DNA of 64,000 nt from Neoarius graeffei. Taxonomy: Eukaryota > Chordata > Actinopteri > Siluriformes > Ariidae. Below, in pieces: positions 10,156 through 21,302 of this stretch (within the stretch, counting starts at the first letter, position 1; every line of letters starts with the position of its first letter). The notes under the pieces are model-generated. The model was not told the DNA's origin. It saw nothing but the letters and a program-made list of their open reading frames with translations, and did not search any database. The position numbers and the translations under genes are program-made. The stretch lies in assembly GCF_027579695.1 (NCBI RefSeq), contig NC_083590.1:13934656-13998655 (forward strand), read 5' to 3'.

Positions 10156-11540
10156 CAGAAGTGGACAAAATACCCAACTTCATTCCTTCAAAGTACAGAT
10201 CCCACTGGTCAAATGTTACTCCGATACAAGTGGAAGTTGTACAGTCAAATTTTTACTTAAGTTCAAGTACTGAAGAATTTGCTTTTAAAAATACTTAAGT
10301 ATTAAAAGTACATTTTCTGTCAACTCATTGTTGTCTTATTGCCACAATGCTTACAAAACCTAATGCCTCTGAAGCAACCGACTGGATTTACTGACTAACT
10401 TGCAGAACCTGTAGAATAAACACCTGGTAGAACATTACAAAATGAAACATAACTTACAACTAAGCAGAATCATCAATAAGATGCTTGCGAGTTTCTCTCT
10501 TTGGCTACTGGTAAAAAATACGTAGTAGCTATAGCAATTATGCAAGGTCACAAAAGCTAAAATGTTAATGTTACCAAAGACAGAAATGTGAATTCACAAA
10601 ATGAACGCATACTGTGCCATCATGGTGGTTTAACGTTAAGCTAGCTAGTCAGTGACGCTCCACCTGACATGCTAGCAAACTCTTTTCAAACTCGAAATTA
10701 TATTGAGGTCGCTAACATTACTAGAAAAGAAAGATTTCTACATTCTATTTATTTGGAAAGATTATGCCAAAACAAATTTCTGAAAGGACTTCAGATAAGT
10801 TAATATTAGTCATGTTAGCATAACTCCATTTTTACATGCTAACTAACAGTGTGCAAGTTAATGAGCTGTGTATTAACGTTAGCCGTGGACAAGGCTACGG
10901 CAACTTGGCGGGCAAATCCACAGAAAGTCATTTGACTAACCAGACTGCATAGCTATTGCAATGTTATCACTAGCTCTAAAAGCACAGACAACTTCATTAC
11001 AAGCTTTCTCTTGGAATAAAATATTTACATACATTTACATATGCTTCTACAGGTTGGACGGTGAGTTTTTGGAGGCCATAATGTGGTTCGTTTTAGGCAA
11101 AGAAAGCAAACATTTAAAATGAAACGAATCTTTATTCCTTTCCCCAGAGCATTCCCCAGAAGAACCGCCTCCTTCCATTCTGCCATCAAATGATCGTGTT
11201 CAAAATAAAACTGCGGAGAAATCACTGAACTTGATTTTTAAAGTCAAGGGACGTGACCTTAGTGATTACTGACAGGCTGTCTCAGTGTCACCTGTGAAAA
11301 AAAAAATCATGTTTTAGAAAAGAAAAAACATCCAATTTCAAAGCTGCTTCATAGTAACGTGTAATGAGGACCTTGATAGAAATGTAATGGAGTAAAAAGT
11401 AAAATATTTGTCTTTCAAATGGAGTGAAGTTAAAGTCATAAGTTTCCAAAAAAAATAATACTCAAGTAAAGTACAGATACTAAAAAAGTGTACTTAAGTC
11501 CAGTACTCAAGTAAATTTACTTGGTTACTGTCCACTTCTG
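10156..11540. mobile_element. Non-autonomous hAT element
   Basis: A 1385-bp element with ends cagaagtggacaaaatacc and ggttactgtccacttctg, flanked by a perfect 8-bp duplication cctgtcag (10148-10155 and 11541-11548). The 8-bp duplication and CAG...CTG ends mark the hAT superfamily. Its subterminal regions are full of 'aagta' repeats. No transposase frame is seen. A shorter copy is at 18521-18729 and an inverted fragment at 26095-26205. Confidence 0.85.
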
Positions 11541-11548
11541 CCTGTCAG

Positions 11549-12121
11549 TAATGTGATAGAGAGCGCCACTTCCAGTCAGACTACAAACATGGCCGATCTG
11601 AACTACAACACCCAAGAACCAAAGCGCTCTTTATCGCCTGTCTATTAATTACACCTGTCACTCATTTCCTGGTCAATCAGCCCACGCTATATAAACACCT
11701 CTCCCACACTCACTCAATGCGAAGCATTGTTCAGTGTCTTACCAAGCCTTGTTATTCTGCCTGCCTTATCATGGGCTCAACCCTCATTATCGTCTCGTTA
11801 CTCTTTAGTCTAGCCCTTATTACTCTGTCTGCTGATCGATCAACCCCTGCCTGTCCCTCGACTTCAATTTCATCTTGTGTTTTGGATTTGTTTACCAGTC
11901 TGCGTTCCCCGCTCTCCCCTGCACATCCGTAAATGTCTGCATCCTGACATCACCCAATCTGGATGCAAGTTTCCTCAAAATAAAGCTGAAGGTCTGCACT
12001 CTGAGCTAATCTTCATTATTTAATTTCATCAACAATATACTGTGGAGAACAAAAGAAAAAAACCTACCACAATTTTTTATATCCATGTCCAGGCTGTATT
12101 TGGGGGGGTCCTGGGTTCAAT

Positions 12122-12168
<47 letters not shown>

Positions 12169-12489
12169 TTAAACCCAACATTTCACACTATCCCTGAAAA
12201 TTTCATGCAACTAGAAAGAAAAGTTAAAAATAATGATGAATGGAACTTTGTAGTGTTTTTCTGTTGCACTTGTTTTTATAGTAAAATTCGAGCCACGCTG
12301 CCTGTTAAAAGCCTCGATATCTCAGAAACTAATGCAGATACAAGCCTGGAATTTTACACACTATTTACTGGCAATAGTGACTTTATTCAAAAAGTATGAA
12401 GCAAATCTGAGACGGTCAGTTGGGAACTTTTTTTTTTTCATCTGGTGAAAATTCATTTTCATTAATTTCTAAAGTAAAGTAATACATTT
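11549..12489. other. NLR intron; TATA-containing sequence and (TA)n, no gene
   Basis: 11549-12000 has a possible TATA motif (ctatataaacacc near 11689) and an AATAAA at 11980-11985, loosely like an LTR, but I cannot find matching ends. The 71-codon frame at 11717-11932 has no known domain. The (TA)n microsatellite is at 12127-12166. Confidence 0.35.
12127..12166. repeat. (TA)n microsatellite
   Basis: About 20 TA units without interruption. Confidence 0.95.
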
Positions 12490-12697
12490 CAGATACACTG
12501 CAGTCGGATCAAGTCCCATTTTGTGCTGCAGCTTCTCACATACGTCCATCTGACCCAAAGACTCTGTGATAAATCATCAGTGTGCAGTGAAAAGAAACAA
12601 TCTTCCTCCTCAGGACATTGATGATGAACCTAAAACCTCTGCTTCAGTCTCACTATTAGAGAATGTGTCTTACTGAGGAGCAGGTCATGTGACTCTC
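12490..12697. repeat. Intron part of the duplicated LRR unit (copy 2)
   Basis: Closely matches 3251-3468 and 18848-19035. Here it is still joined to its exon, so it gives the ancestral arrangement (catgtgactctcagagagatg). Confidence 0.8.
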
Positions 12698-12713
12698 AGA
12701 GAGATGAGCTTAC

Positions 12714-12887
12714 CTCAGTGTCTCCAGTTTACAGTGAGGATTCTCCAGTACAGCACAGAGACGCTTCACTCCTGAGTCTCCCAGATTATTCTTAGACAGA
12801 TCCACTTGTCTCAGGTGTGAGGGGTTTGATCTCAGAGATGAACTCAGAGCAGCACAGCCTTCACCTGAGACACCACACTCACACAAC
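12714..12887 (-). CDS. NLR receptor, LRR exon
   Basis: A 174-bp LRR exon: [35 protein letters not shown], then [11 protein letters not shown]. Acceptor ctctgcag|G at 12888-12890, donor CTGAG|GTAAGC at 12712-12713. The phase is the same as its neighbours, so the reading frame continues. It is very similar to the exons at 8472-8645 and 19049-19222, and their flanking introns are also similar, showing recent tandem duplication. Confidence 0.9.
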
Positions 12888-13055
12888 CTGCAGAGACACA
12901 ATGAGACACTTCATCAACAGATTTTCATCTTGGTTTAATTCTTACTTTAAAGATGAGTGTAAAATTTATTTTATTATTCAGAATGTCATGAGGATTTAAT
13001 ATCACCTATTTATTCTCATTAACAGTGTAATTAATAATGATAATACTGAGTGTTA

Positions 13056-14642
<1,587 letters not shown>

Positions 14643-15049
14643 TATATTTAGTTTCTCTCCTTTGTTGTGTGTGATATTAAAGGAATAGAAAATGTAAAGT
14701 AAATACATGCATGGGTTGGTTGCTTGTAATATTGGGAGCCCGTAAGAAATGTTTCAGGCATGTTTGACCGTTTACAAGAAAGTTATGAGCATTTTTGTAT
14801 TGCTGCTCTAATGCCACCAGGAGGCTGCCATGTTGCCTGTTGGAAGGGTGATGTGTGATGTCATTTGGGTGCAAGGCTAAGTGTATACTTCAGTACTGAT
14901 GGGGCAAAGCGAAAGGTCTACTAAGGTGACAATTTCGATTTTTTCACTATACATCTGAAATAGTGTATTAATGAGCTGCAACCCTGACTTATGGACAAAC
15001 CTGAACTCTTTACCTGTAAAACGAGTCTGAAACTATGCGTTATACTACT

Positions 15050-15185
15050 CATTAGCATGCTCAGCATGCTCTCGACTCATTCATGAAAAACTTCAAGATG
15101 TCCCCAGACTAGCCAACCGTAATTACTGTAGTAGGTAGTCCAATCCCCGCAGCAATGCAGAAAGAGGGTAAACAAACACTGCTTT
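15050..15185. repeat. Left arm of inner inverted repeat
   Basis: It matches the reverse complement of 16222-16372 at roughly 80% by eye, for example 'ctcattcatgaaaaacttca' and 'gagggtaaacaaacactgct' in both. The arms bracket about 1 kb containing the acidic plus-strand frame and the minus-strand THAP exon. Confidence 0.75.
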
Positions 15186-15259
15186 ACTATACAGGATTCA
15201 TGTGAACATTACAGCAGGATGCACTTTTACGAAAAAAGGCAGAAATATTGCCAGAAACG

Positions 15260-15704
15260 CCCGAGCTGCTGGTATGGTATGGATTTATTTGGTAAAATTT
15301 GTACATGTAAAAGATAGAGTATAAATAGCACCGAGGATAACACAAAGTATAAAATACACTTATTTCCAATGTGGTCCTCTTGATGACAGCAGAAAACAAT
15401 AAAATATAAGAGACAATAATAAATTGACAAAATTGTATAAACAATGAGTCAAACAAAAAAAAAAATATGTGCTAACTAATTATCACAGTACAACTAGATT
15501 ACAGAAATGGCATCAAAATGATTAAAAATTAGCTTTATATACACACAACTGGGTTTGGAATTTACTCCATAAAAACTGTTTTACCTGTTTTTTAAAATGA
15601 TCACGTGTTTGACAAGATTGCAGTGATGGAGGTCGGCTATTCCACAAACAAATCCCTGTAAACCTAAAAGAACTCCAAATGGTTTCCGTAAAGTGTGACA
15701 TCAC
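15260..15704 (-). pseudogene. LINE 3' fragment, C-terminal end of a reverse transcriptase
   Basis: The minus-strand frame 15522-15704 codes LWNSRPPSLQSCQTRDHFKKQVKQFL, similar to the last conserved block of many non-LTR RTs (WNSLP...FK..LK..L). The AT-rich sequence down to about 15260 would be its 3' tail. Clade unknown. Confidence 0.45.
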
Positions 15705-15713
15705 TTACAATAC

Positions 15714-15854
15714 ATGGCCATATTCGACAAAATGGACCACAGCACCAGCGACATTTCTTCACTGACTTCCTCGAGTATGTCAGACAATGACACGAATAAT
15801 GATGATGATCATGATAAACAAGCATTACCATATCAATTAGTTACACACAAGTGA
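15714..15854 (+). CDS. Small acidic ORF inside the Kolobok-like element
   Basis: A 46-codon frame starting MAIFDKMDHSTSDIS, followed by a Ser-rich and then Asp/Asn-rich run and ending ALPYQLVTHK. It lies between the inverted arms, opposite in strand to the THAP exon. Ser/Asp-rich heads ending in 'PYQ' remind me of small proteins annotated as P2X7-like in fish genomes that sit in transposons, but this is memory of a pattern, not a match I can show. It may be a first exon. Confidence 0.3.
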   Translation: MAIFDKMDHSTSDISSLTSSSMSDNDTNNDDDHDKQALPYQLVTHK

Positions 15855-16041
15855 ACAATAGAGTTGTTTTAGTTAGTCATTACCGAGGCTTTTCTGACAA
15901 CACTAAATCAAAGCAAAACACCCAACAAACATCAAGCCACTTAGCTGCATTGGCAATTATTACGCTTATGCCCAAAGGAACTCAAAATAACACATCACGC
16001 TTCATAAAAAGTTAGGGAAGCCATAAAAAGTGTTTTCTTAC

Positions 16042-16235
16042 CCTCTGAACTTCTCTTTTGCGGATTACTGACTGTGTTGTCTTGTTGGTCTTGTCCGCTT
16101 TTTGGTCAAAGATTGTGGGAACTGCATCTGGACTCAGCCCTGGCTTGTATGGTATTCCTAATGCCGATGCAGCCAAGTTGTTTGAGTGAAACAATTTTCT
16201 TCAAAATGTTCTGAGCACATGAGCTGCACAAAGCA
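16042..16235 (-). pseudogene. THAP zinc-finger exon of a transposon, frameshifted
   Basis: Minus-strand frames give VQLMCSEHFEENCF, the CxxHF core of a THAP DNA-binding domain, and, after a one-frame shift near 16190, LAASALGIPYKPG followed by LSPDAVPTIF, which contains the AVPTIF hallmark that ends THAP domains. A donor AGAGG|GTAAGA lies at 16040-16041. THAP domains bind transposon ends in P and Kolobok elements. The frameshift means it is no longer functional. Confidence 0.7.
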
Positions 16236-16372
16236 GTGTTTGTTTACCCTCTTGCTGTGTTGCCGCGGGGGTTGGACTGTCTACCATGGTAATTACGGTA
16301 GGCTAGCCTGGTGACCTCTTGATGAAGTTTTTCATGAATGAGTTGAGAGCATGCCAGGCATGCTAACGAGTG
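16222..16372. repeat. Right arm of inner inverted repeat
   Basis: Partner of 15050-15185; it overlaps the 5' part of the THAP exon, so the arm contains coding sequence. Confidence 0.75.
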
Positions 16373-16585
16373 CTTACGCTGCCAGGAACATGTAAAAACT
16401 CCTGCACTTACCTCTTCAACAGATTTAGGTTCGTCAGATCATATGCAGATCTGTTTGTAGGTTGTCGAGCAAGGTTACAGTCCGCAGAATGAGGCTGTCA
16501 TGGCAGCACTACTTGTTGGGATATAAATATGAAAAGTTACCTCCCTGCATTCAGTCGCATAGAAATACATTAGCTTCCCTCACTG

Positions 16586-16893
16586 TTTATCAGTGTCAAG
16601 TTTATTTGTATAGCGCTTTTAACAATAAACATTGTCGCAAAGCAGCTTTACAGAATTTGAACGACTTAATTATGAGCTAATTTTATCCCTAATGAGCAAA
16701 CCTGTGGCGATGGTGGCAAGGAAAAACTCCCTCAGACGACATGAGGAAGAAACCTCGAGAGGAACCAGACTCAAAAGGGAACCCATCCTCATTTGGGCAA
16801 CAACAGACAACATGACTAACATTAATGGTCCTAACATAATGTCAGCTTCATTGATGCTATAAACCCCCCACCGACGGAAACCCGAGCGCAGAA
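16586..16893. repeat. Teleost dispersed repeat (LINE-tail-like)
   Basis: It begins 'gtcaagtttatttgtatagcg' and runs to about 'cccgagcgc'. I recognise this as a common interspersed fish sequence, probably the 3' part of a LINE read in reverse, but I cannot name the family. Confidence 0.5.
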
Positions 16894-17114
16894 CTGTTCA
16901 CGACAACCGCAGTCCCAAAGTCAGCAAGTCAACTGCAATCAGTGACATCAGTTTTATCTCCACTTTTTTGTTAGAGAAATGGAATTTGAATTTTTTTTCA
17001 CATAAATTTTTAATGAAATAATCTCCAGCCAGGGGCAGCTTCAAGTCTTACTCGCTATGCGGCGCTTCTGTGTCTTGCGCTCAAATGACATCAGAACACT
17101 GCCGGAAACGATCA

Positions 17115-17127
17115 GGGGGATTTTTCT
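17115..17127. repeat. Target-site duplication, copy 1 of 3
   Basis: gggggatttttct, repeated at 17486-17498 and 17867-17879, bracketing two SINEs. Confidence 0.9.
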
Positions 17128-17485
17128 CATCTCATTATCTCTAGCCGCTTTATCCGGTTCTACAGGGTCACAGGCAAGCTGGAGCCTATCCCAGCTGACT
17201 ACAGGTGAAAGGCAGGGTACACCCTGGACAAGTCGCCAGGTAATCACAGGGCCGACACAGACAACCATTCACACTCACACCTACGGTCAATTTAGAGTCA
17301 CCAGTTAACCTAACCTACATGTCTTTGGACTGTGGGGGAAACCGGAGCACCCAGAGGGGACCCACGCGGACACGGGGAGAACATGTAAACTCCGCACAGA
17401 AAGGCCCTCGCCGGCCACGGGGCTCGAACCCGGACCTTCTTGCTGTGAGGAGACAGTGCTAACCACTATACCACCGTGCCGTCCT
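17128..17485 (-). mobile_element. V-SINE, first of a tandem pair
   Basis: The minus-strand reading has a tRNA-like head near 17400-17480 (B-box ggttcgagcccc near 17424), the conserved block gtttcccccacagtccaaag, and a tail gataatgagatgag at 17128-17145. It is flanked by the 13-bp repeat gggggatttttct. Confidence 0.9.
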
Positions 17486-17498
17486 GGGGGATTTTTCT

Positions 17499-17866
17499 CA
17501 TCTCATCATCTCTAGCCACTTTATCCTGTTCTACAGGGTCGCAGGCAAGCTGGAGCCTATCCCAGCTGACTACGGGCGAAAGGCGGGGTACACCCTGGAC
17601 AAGTTGCCAGGTCATCACAGGGCCGACACAGACACAGACAACCATTCACATTCACACCTACGGTCAATTTAGAGTCACCAGTTAACCTACGTAACCTGCA
17701 TGTCTTTGGACTGTGGGGGAAACCGGAGTACCCAGAGGAAACCCACGCGGACACAGGGAGAACATGCAAACTCCACACAGAAAGGCCCTCGCCAGCCACA
17801 GGGCTCGAACCCAGGACCTTCTTGCTGTGAGGCAACAGCGCTAACCACTACGCCACCGTGCCACCC
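17499..17866 (-). mobile_element. V-SINE, second of a tandem pair
   Basis: Same family and orientation as the preceding SINE, with several base differences and an extra 'acacag' unit, so the pair is not a fresh tandem duplication. It is flanked on both sides by gggggatttttct. Confidence 0.9.
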
Positions 17867-18059
17867 GGGGGATTTTTCTGATTGGTTAAAATATTTTCAA
17901 TGGCAGCCTCCATGAAATCATCCATTCTGCATAGAAACTTGACTTTTGGAGATGGATATCTTAGTTGTGTAAACTCCTTATTTTCAATTATTCATAGGAA
18001 TCATTAGTTTATATAATAATCTATCTTCATAACTGTTTTAAAAATGGATTTTCTTTTAA

Positions 18060-18847
18060 ACCATCAGCAGCTAAAGCTGAACAGAGAACAGCAGAGAGAC
18101 CATGAACTTTAATCAGAGAGAGAGAGAGCGAGAGAGAGAGAGAGACTGAATCTCAGATGGTTCTCTACTAGACTTATAGTGCACTACACAGGGACAATAA
18201 ACTGGTTTCTCCAGAGTCTACAGAGTGCATTTATAGAACACTTTAGATTTATATTATTTTAGAATCAGAGAAGTAAACAATGATTATTCCATATAAATCT
18301 TACAAACATTCAGCCACTCGTTCTTGAGACAGCATGCGAACAAGTATTTCAGAAAAATGGACAGAAAACCTGAAAACCTACAGGTTTCACCTCTCAGTGT
18401 CGGAGGCATAAAAATGTCAGTGTAATTTATGATGTTCGTTTGTCTAATTACTTTTTATCCCTCAAAAAAGAGGGACCACAAATAAACAGTGCTGTAATTT
18501 GAACACCAGTAACCTGTCAGCAGAGGTGGACAAAATACCCAACTTCATTACTTCAATCAAAGTACAGATTCCACTGGTCAAATGTTATTCCGATACAAGT
18601 GAAAGTTGTCCAGTCAAATTTTTACTTAAGTTAAAGTAATGAAGGATTTGCTTTTAAAAATACTTAAGTAATAAAAGTACATTTTCTGTCAACGCATTGT
18701 ATTATTGCCACAACACTTACAAAACCTTAAAAAAGACCACAAAAAAACAGTGCTGTAACTTCAACAGCAGTCACCCAATCTGGATACAAGAATAGAGGAA
18801 TCACATCGAAACTCTACATTTCACACTATCCCTGAAAATTTCATGCT
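18060..18847. repeat. Intron part of the LRR unit, second block (copy 2), with truncated hAT copy
   Basis: Matches 9676-10345. It contains an interrupted (GA)n at 18115-18146 and, after cctgtcag (18513-18520), the left ~209 bp of the same hAT element as 10156-11540, here ending near 18729. The hAT insertion therefore predates duplication of the unit and was later truncated here. Confidence 0.75.
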
Positions 18848-19035
18848 GTTTTGTGCTGCAGGTTCTCACATACTGTACGTCCATCTGACCCAAAGACTCT
18901 GTGACAAATCGTCAGTGTGCAGTGAAAAGAAACAATCTTCCTCCTCAGGACATTGACGATGAACCTAAAACCTCTGCTTCAGTCTCACTATTAGAGAATG
19001 TGTCTTACTGAGGAGCAGGTCATGTGACTCTCAGA
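18848..19035. repeat. Intron part of the duplicated LRR unit (copy 3)
   Basis: Matches 12490-12697 and 3251-3468, joined to the LRR exon at 19049-19222. Confidence 0.8.
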
Positions 19036-19048
19036 GAGATGATCTTAC

Positions 19049-19222
19049 CACAGTGTCTCCAGTTTACAGTGAGGATTCTCCAGTACAGCACAGAGACGCT
19101 TCACTCCTGAGTCTCCCAGATGATTATTATTCAGATTCAGTTCTCTCAGGTGTGAGGGGTTTGATCTCAGAGCTGAACTCAGAGTAGCACAGCCTTCATC
19201 TGAGACACCACAATACCGCAAC
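19049..19222 (-). CDS. NLR receptor, LRR exon
   Basis: A 174-bp exon coding an LRR pair: [35 protein letters not shown] and [11 protein letters not shown]. Acceptor ctctgcag|G (19223-19225) and donor CTGTG|GTAAGA (19047-19048). It continues in phase from 19684-19878 (split Arg codon) and into 12714-12887 (split Trp codon). Confidence 0.9.
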
Positions 19223-19683
19223 CTGCAGAGACACAATGACACACACTTCATCAACAGATTTTCATCTTGGTGTAATAGTGGTTGAGATGATGATGTCTCT
19301 CATGTTGGACTGTCTCTATTCTCTTCACCAATCACAAGCTATTATTAATAATGACTCAAACATTACCACTGTTACTGACATTAAGTTTACTCGAGGTGCA
19401 AATGATTCAGTAAAAAGTCAATAATTTAAAGGTTTAAGTGAAGAGTCAGGTTTTGGAGAATTTATCTCTGCTGGACTGGATTTTTAATGATCACATATTT
19501 AATTGTAAATACATTTGATTATTTTTTAAAAGTGATTCTGAGGAGAAATTATCACTTCATGACTAATATATTTGTTCTGCATGTTTTACTTTGACAGAAA
19601 AGTTTAATTGATAAACAACACTGTATACAACTTTTTACTGCTGCTTTAGTGAGTTATTGTGACTCTCAGAGAGATGATCTTAC
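19223..19683. other. Short NLR intron; nothing else recognised
   Basis: A 461-bp AT-rich intron between two LRR exons. It lacks the intron blocks shared by the other LRR units. Confidence 0.6.
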
Positions 19684-19878
19684 CTCAGTGTCTCCACTTT
19701 ACAGTGAGGATTCTCCAGTACAGCACAGAGACGCTTCAATCCCGATTCTTTTAGTTTATTCCGAAACAGATCCAGTGTCTTCACAGTCAGATGCAGTTCT
19801 CTCAGACTGGAGGTTTCGGAGTTGAGCACTGAGACCAGAGCTTCAGCGCTTCTCCCTTCAATTGTCTCACAACTGATC
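19684..19878 (-). CDS. NLR receptor, first LRR exon
   Basis: A 195-bp exon (65 codons) with a different make-up from the 174-bp exons: ISCETIEGRSAEALVSVL, SSLRELHLTVKTLDLF, ESGLKRLCAVLENPHCKVETL. Acceptor ccttcag|G (19879-19881) and donor CTGAG|GTAAGA (19682-19683). The NACHT exon ends with two bases (AT) that this exon's G completes to Met, so the frame passes cleanly from NACHT to LRR. It includes a seven-residue insert (about TVKTLDL) relative to the other LRR exons. Confidence 0.85.
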
Positions 19879-20328
19879 CTGAAGGAAATAAAATAATACA
19901 TAATAAACTCTCACAAATGATCAAACAGGTCCTCAAATCTTTCACTGCACCATTTCATTTTCATAAACGGCAAAAGTACAAACTCCGAGTCGACAATACA
20001 TTGAAATGCTGTAACAGTAATTCACAGTTCGAGCTGTTCGGATTTGAGTTTTCTGCTGCACACGTCATCACTGACACATGGGATAAACACGCAACATCAA
20101 ATCTGATCACCAAATCGGGAAATAAGAGTCCAATCTAAAATATTTATAAGAGGAGAAAGGAAAAGGGTTTCAAAAGTCAGGTTTAGATGAAGCACGCAGA
20201 GTTCGAGGCAGAGTCATATTTATCTGAACAGATCAGACATGACATTCTCTAATTAGTGAGTGACTGAAATGATCACAGCCCAGTGCTGAAGGAGTTTTAC
20301 AGAGATCCTCATGATGAGCTACTTGGCT

Positions 20329-20367
<39 letters not shown>

Positions 20368-21302
20368 CATGTTCCCAGGTGCTCCTTATTTGTTCCTGGT
20401 GCCAGCGATTTACAGACTGGACATGTTCTTCCCCTTACACTCTGTGTGTTGTCTCTCCCTGTCTGACCTGAAATCAATAAATCACAGAGCTACAGCAGGG
20501 AAAAGAACAAAAGCTGGGAAGGTCAACCGAACAAAAAAATTAAAATTTATAAACGATATTAGGATATTAAAACAAAATAATAATTATCATCATGTAATAA
20601 ATTGATATGATGTAATAAAAGTAAATAAGAATGGTGGTTCTAATGAGTTCTCTGTGAAAGTCTGTTTTTCCACTTGAATAAAACCTTTTATCAGGTCATA
20701 TTAACAGTAAATATTTTTTAATTATAATTTTGTATTACTGCAAACTCCACATGGTTCTATCAGCCCAGTGTCTGAGTCACTACATTTCACTAATAACACC
20801 AATTTAATGTGGAGAAAAAGGATTTTCAAACTAAACATAGTGACGGTTTTACACAGAAAAAACACCTCAGTGTTTATTGGACACTGGAGCCTGCAATAGA
20901 TATGTAATTTGTCCATATTATAAATAATAATGAAGTATAAAATTCTGTCTATTTGCTTCATTTTTGGAAATTTGTTGTTTGTAAGTCTCGTTAGTTGGCT
21001 GCCATGTAAATGTTTTACTCCTTAAATGACCAACTGGTCTCCACATGTTTAATAGCTGCCCTGCAGTATTATTCAATTCTACATGCAACTGTTATCCTTA
21101 TGTTATGTTATGTTATGGCTTTTTGCTCCTCCTACTCAAGTGAGTAGGACGCTTCTTTGCTTTGCTCCTGCTTTCTTAATCTTTATTTCTATACTTTACT
21201 TTCTCATTGAATTTCCACTATTTTATTTATTTATTTATTTTTCATCTTTATAAGCTTTTAATTTAATTTTAATTTAATTTCCACTATTTTTTTTTTTTTT
21301 AA
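19879..21302. other. NLR intron with (GT)n microsatellite
   Basis: AT-rich intron sequence. A (GT)n run lies at 20331-20366 and a (TTATG)n run near 21100-21117. The LINE that starts coding at 21303 probably has its 5' untranslated region in the last 200 bases; its exact left border is not visible. Confidence 0.5.
20331..20366. repeat. (GT)n microsatellite
   Basis: About 18 GT units; any reading frame across it is an artefact. Confidence 0.95.

Larger units (their letters stand above)
14681..18055. mobile_element. Kolobok-like element (TTAA target), with nested insertions
   Basis: The paralogous sequence gatattaaaccatcagcag at 9670-9690 is split here at TTAA: one copy at 14677-14680 and one at 18056-18059. 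TTAA duplication plus a THAP-coding exon inside suggests the Kolobok superfamily; piggyBac shares TTAA but not THAP. Long inverted arms lie inside (15050-15185 and 16222-16372). Later insertions include a LINE 3' fragment, a dispersed repeat and two SINEs. The outermost ends show only weak inverted similarity. Confidence 0.65.

Noticed and set aside
11717-11932. 71-codon plus-strand ORF with a hydrophobic start, possible signal peptide
   Set aside because: It lies in repetitive intron sequence, Ser/Leu-rich and without conservation evidence.
11549-12000. Possible solo LTR (TATA and AATAAA in order)
   Set aside because: No TG...CA ends with a target duplication could be found.
20333-20605. 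ORF starting with a run of Cys-Val
   Set aside because: Translation of a (GT)n microsatellite.
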